Translations under genes and position numbers: made by a program
From: Ruminococcaceae bacterium UBA3215
GTDB lineage: Bacteria; Bacillota; Clostridia; Oscillospirales; Ruminococcaceae
Reading direction: 5' to 3'
DNA: 53,154 nucleotides
Assembly: GCA_002363155.1 (NCBI GenBank)
Contig: DEWH01000025.1
Location: 1-53,154, forward strand
Notes under the pieces: generated by a model
Told to the model about the DNA's origin: nothing
Seen by the model: the letters and a program-made list of their open reading frames with translations, nothing else
The model's database searches: none
In this document: in pieces, positions 49,964 to 53,154 of the stretch
How the letters are laid out: each line of letters starts with the position of its first letter
Position numbering within the stretch: the stretch's first letter is position 1

Positions 49964-50593
49964 TTAATCTGTACCGAATATCCTGTCACCCGCATCACCG
50001 AGTCCCGGAACTATATATGCGTTCTCATTCAGCTTCCTGTCAAGGCTGCCGACATATATGTCGATATCCGGGTGAGCGGAACGCAGTTTTTCAAGTCCTT
50101 CGGGAGCCGCGATAATGCACATGAAGCGGATATCACGGCAGCCGCGCTCTTTCAGCATATTTACCGCCTCGACAGCGGAACCGCCTGTTGCGAGCATAGG
50201 ATCCGTTATCACCGCGATACGCTCGTCCATGTGCGAAGGGAGATTGCAGTAATACTCGCGGACATCGTGAGTGGCTTCATCACGGGAAAGTCCGATATGT
50301 CCGACTTTCGCGGACGGCATCACTTCAAGCACACCGTTCATCATTCCGAGTCCTGCACGAAGTATCGGGACAATGACCGGCTTTCTGCCGGAAAGCATAC
50401 GCTCCTCTGTCTCTGCTACCGGCGTTTTGATCTTCACCGGCACCGTCGGCATTTCCCTGAACACTTCGTAGGACATAAGTATCGCTATCTCTCCGGCAAT
50501 AATGCGGAAATCCCGCGTTCCGGTCTTTTCATCGCGCAGTACAGCTATCTTGTGGCTTATCAGAGCATGATCCATTATAACAGTTTTTCCCAT
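49964..50593 (-). CDS. upp: Uracil phosphoribosyltransferase
   Basis: 209 residues. Salvages uracil to UMP with PRPP. Seen: ISHKIAVLRDEKTGTRDFR, VPILRAGLGMMNGVLEVMP, ITDPMLATGGSAVEAVNMLKERG (PRPP loop) and the C-terminal YIVPGLGDAGDRIFGTD. It lies 26 bases downstream of purL, so purine synthesis and pyrimidine salvage genes share a strand. Confidence 0.97.
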   Translation of the reverse strand: MGKTVIMDHALISHKIAVLRDEKTGTRDFRIIAGEIAILMSYEVFREMPTVPVKIKTPVAETEERMLSGRKPVIVPILRAGLGMMNGVLEVMPSAKVGHIGLSRDEATHDVREYYCNLPSHMDERIAVITDPMLATGGSAVEAVNMLKERGCRDIRFMCIIAAPEGLEKLRSAHPDIDIYVGSLDRKLNENAYIVPGLGDAGDRIFGTD

Positions 50594-50619
50594 TTTGTTT
50601 CTCTCCCGTTTCTATAATG

Positions 50620-53154
50620 TTATGAGAAATACTGGATTCCGCTCTTGAACAGCGGCTGATCCTTGATGCCGTCAACGTTCGTGCAGCAGTAATCGGTTAT
50701 TCTCTCGCTGTGACCCATCTTTCCGAGAACACGTCCGTCGGGTGAGATGATGCCCTCAATAGCGTACATGGAACTGTTGGGGTTGAAGCGAAGATCCATT
50801 GTCGGGTCTCCGTTGAGATCAACGTACTGTGTAGCGACCTGACCGTTTGCGATAAGCTTCTTTATTACTTCGTCATCAGCAACAAAACGTCCTTCGCCGT
50901 GTGAGATCGGGATAGTGAAGATGTCGCCAACCTTGCAGTTCATCAGCCACGGGCTCTTGTCGGTGCAGATACGCGTGCGGACAAGCTGGGACTGGTGTCT
51001 GCCGATCTTGTTGAATGTGAGCGTCGGGCTCTTTTCGGTAAGCGGAACGATCTCTCCGAGCGGAACAAGGCCGAGCTTTATGAGAGACTGGAAGCCGTTG
51101 CAGATGCCGAGCATAAGACCGTCACGGTGATAGAGCATATCGTTGACAGCTTCCTTCACCTTCGGATTGCGGAAGAAGGCATTGATGAACTTGCCGGAGC
51201 CCTCAGGTTCGTCACCGCCGCTGAAGCCGCCGGGTACAGCTATTATCTGGCTCTGTGAGATGAGCTTTGCGAATGCCTCGACAGACTCTTCAACAGCTGA
51301 TGCGGTGAGGTTCTTTATCACGAAGATCTCCGCTTCGCCGCCCTCGCGTCTGAATGCCTCAGCCATATCGTATTCTCCGTTTGTGCCGGGGAATGCGGGG
51401 ATAAGCACACGCGGCTTTGCAGTCTTGTTTGCGGGTGCGCAGGCGAACTTTTCGCCTGTTACAGTCTCTATCTTTTCGGGAGCGTCGTAGTGCTTTACAC
51501 TGTCTCTGAATATCGGCTCAAGAACAGCGTCCCACTTCTTTTCGAGCGCTGAAACATCAAGCTCTGTGCTTCCGCAGATTATCTTGTATTCGTCAATGGT
51601 CTCACCGATGCACTCAAATCCGTCAAGTTCGTCGGAAGATTCAACTATGAACGCGCCGTAGTGCATACCGAACAGCTTGTCGTCATCAAGGTCTTTCAGC
51701 TTTGCGCCGATACGGTTTCCGAGGGACATCTTGAATATACCCTCCGCAAGACCGCCGTGTGCAAGTGACCATACCGCGGCAGCCTTTCCGACGGCAATTG
51801 CTTTTTCAACCTTTGCGAATACGTCCTTTACGCTGTCAAAGTCGGGAAGTCCGTTCTCATCGTACTTCGGAGCGATATAGTACAACTTGTCAAACGGGAT
51901 CTTGAATTCCGCGCTTATGATCTTGTCCGCTCTTCCCATGCCGACAGCAAAGGAAACGAGAGTCGGCGGAACGTCGATATGCTCGAATGTACCGCTCATG
52001 GAGTCCTTGCCGCCGATCGAGCCGATGCCGAGAGCCTTCTGAGCCTTATATGCTCCGAGAAGTGCGCCGAAAGGCTTGCCCCAGCGCTTCGGATCACCCT
52101 GTGTTCTCTCGAAGTATTCCTGGAATGTGAGCCAGCACTCTTCGCTCCTGCCGCCTGCGGCAACAAGCTTTGCTACGCTCTCCACAACTGCAAGGGCTGC
52201 GCCGTGGTAGGGTGACTGGACTGCAACTGCCGGGTCATAGCCCCATGCCATGATCGAAGCGGCTTTCGTATCTGCTCCGAGTACCGGTATCTTCGCCGCC
52301 ATAGCCTGAACAGGCGTCTGCTGTGTCTTTCCGGAGAACGGCATGAGAACAGTCGCCGCGCCTACCGTGGAGTCGAAGCGCTGAACAAGTGCGCGCTGTG
52401 AGCACACATTAAGGTCTGTAACCAGCTTTTCCCAGTCAGCCGGAGTATTTTTAAGTGCCGATCCGTATGATACCTTTGCGTCCGGAACTTCGATATCGGT
52501 GTGCTTTTCGGCACCGTTTGAATTGAGGAACTCACGGGAGATATCGCATATCTTCTTTCCGTTCCAGTTCATAACAAGGCGCGGTTCAGCCTCAACTACC
52601 GCAACAGGCGTAGCCTCAAGGTTCTCGTCGCCTGCAAGGGCAATGAACTTCTCAACGTCGTTCTTATCTACTACGACAGCCATTCTCTCCTGGGACTCGG
52701 AGATAGCAAGCTCCGTGCCGTCAAGTCCCGCGTACTTCTTGGGTACGGCATTCAGATCAATGGTAAGTCCGTCCGCAAGCTCGCCGATCGCAACGGAAAC
52801 ACCGCCTGCACCGAAATCGTTGCAGCGCTTGATGAGAACGGTAGCTTCACGGCGGCGGAAAAGGCGCTGGAGCTTGCGCTCTACGGGAGCGTTGCCCTTC
52901 TGTACTTCCGCGCCGCAGCTTTCGAGAGACTGTACGCTGTGGGACTTGGAGGAGCCGGTAGCTCCGCCGCAGCCGTCACGTCCGGTCCTTCCGCCCAGCA
53001 GGATTATAACATCGCCGGGAGCGGGTCTTTCTCTGCGGACATGGTCTGCGGGAGCGGCAGCGATAACTGCGCCGATCTCCATTCTCTTCGCCATATAGCC
53101 GGGGTGGTAGATCTCCGCGACGTGACCGGTAGCAAGACCGATCTGGTTGCCGTA
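50620..53154 (-). CDS. purL: Phosphoribosylformylglycinamidine synthase, single-chain (5' end outside window)
   Basis: 845 residues are visible and the frame stays open past the window edge (GNQIGLATGHVAEIYHPGYMAKRMEIGAV at the border). It carries out ATP-dependent conversion of FGAR to FGAM in purine synthesis. The C-terminal glutaminase domain is fused: FPGTNGEYDMAEAF, PGGFSGGDEPEGSG, the nucleophile in LGICNGFQSLIKLGL and SHGEGRF. Single-chain clade typical of Clostridia, about 1240 residues in full. Confidence 0.95.
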   Translation of the reverse strand, partial: YGNQIGLATGHVAEIYHPGYMAKRMEIGAVIAAAPADHVRRERPAPGDVIILLGGRTGRDGCGGATGSSKSHSVQSLESCGAEVQKGNAPVERKLQRLFRRREATVLIKRCNDFGAGGVSVAIGELADGLTIDLNAVPKKYAGLDGTELAISESQERMAVVVDKNDVEKFIALAGDENLEATPVAVVEAEPRLVMNWNGKKICDISREFLNSNGAEKHTDIEVPDAKVSYGSALKNTPADWEKLVTDLNVCSQRALVQRFDSTVGAATVLMPFSGKTQQTPVQAMAAKIPVLGADTKAASIMAWGYDPAVAVQSPYHGAALAVVESVAKLVAAGGRSEECWLTFQEYFERTQGDPKRWGKPFGALLGAYKAQKALGIGSIGGKDSMSGTFEHIDVPPTLVSFAVGMGRADKIISAEFKIPFDKLYYIAPKYDENGLPDFDSVKDVFAKVEKAIAVGKAAAVWSLAHGGLAEGIFKMSLGNRIGAKLKDLDDDKLFGMHYGAFIVESSDELDGFECIGETIDEYKIICGSTELDVSALEKKWDAVLEPIFRDSVKHYDAPEKIETVTGEKFACAPANKTAKPRVLIPAFPGTNGEYDMAEAFRREGGEAEIFVIKNLTASAVEESVEAFAKLISQSQIIAVPGGFSGGDEPEGSGKFINAFFRNPKVKEAVNDMLYHRDGLMLGICNGFQSLIKLGLVPLGEIVPLTEKSPTLTFNKIGRHQSQLVRTRICTDKSPWLMNCKVGDIFTIPISHGEGRFVADDEVIKKLIANGQVATQYVDLNGDPTMDLRFNPNSSMYAIEGIISPDGRVLGKMGHSERITDYCCTNVDGIKDQPLFKSGIQYFS

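Noticed and set aside
1..53154. tRNA, rRNA, insertion sequences and prophage genes
   Set aside because: Looked for by eye on both strands; none recognised.

Overview
The window looks like chromosomal core sequence from a Gram-positive Clostridia bacterium, most likely a Ruminococcus-like member of the Oscillospiraceae. This placement is inferred from gene order and protein style; no rRNA is present. Supporting signs are the yggS-sepF-ylmH-divIVA-lspA-rluD division cluster, a split transketolase, a single-chain PurL, yaaL-bofA, tig-clpP-clpX, strong AGGAGG-type ribosome binding sites, and promoters of the TTGACA-17 bp-TATAAT type. No tRNA, rRNA, CRISPR array, transposase or prophage was seen.

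Layout. 1-5.1 kb (minus): 5' part of cysS, a small membrane protein, ruvX, a lipoprotein, malic enzyme, a four-helix-bundle gene enclosed by inverted repeats, a PHP phosphoesterase and a DUF624 membrane protein. 5.3-8.7 kb (plus): uvrC-rsmD-coaD-coiled-coil gene. 8.8-10.3 kb (minus): two proteins with a flagellar look behind a sigma-D-like promoter. 10.6-12.5 kb (plus): AGCS symporter and a DUF1273 protein. 12.8-13.8 kb (minus): a GH113-like hydrolase. 14.1 kb (plus): HU. 14.6-19.8 kb (minus): split transketolase, an unknown protein, a PNPOx-like protein, HAD phosphatase, pseudouridine synthase and lspA. 19.9-24.4 kb (minus): divIVA, ylmH, sepF, yggS, an HlyD-like protein and hfq. 24.6-33.5 kb (minus): miaA, mutL, DUF3795, mutS, ylbF, two paralogous lipoproteins and miaB. 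33.8-34.9 kb (plus): hpf and a VanZ-like gene. 34.9-39.4 kb (minus): ImmA/IrrE peptidase, XRE regulator, YjfB-like gene and clpX-clpP-tig. 39.6-44.7 kb (minus): metallophosphoesterase, thrC, yraN, rnhB, rbgA, lepB and rplS with a long structured leader. 45.0-47.9 kb (minus): DUF2344, a small membrane protein and a TIGR03960-type radical SAM protein. 48.1-49.4 kb (minus): an intramembrane protease cluster resembling SpoIVFB/BofA/YaaL. 49.7-53.2 kb (minus): a LysM mini-protein with a double-glycine leader, upp and the 3' part of purL.

The least ordinary content is short. (1) A dispersed hairpin plus 7-bp-tandem repeat (family A) occurs in about five places, and two inverted copies enclose the four-helix-bundle gene, suggesting a small transposase-less mobile cassette. 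(2) Two further families of structured extragenic repeats (B and C) show compensatory stem changes and tend to sit right at stop codons. (3) A 69-residue protein joins a bacteriocin-type double-glycine leader to a LysM domain. (4) A compact SpoIVFB/BofA-like cluster carries a very short putative partner. (5) Flagellar-looking proteins occur without a flagellar operon.

The genome is tightly packed, with many ATGA overlaps. The only gene-free stretch over 300 bases is 10283-10641, which holds two promoters. Several starts chosen here are internal to the longest possible reading frame because a good ribosome binding site sits at the internal start.
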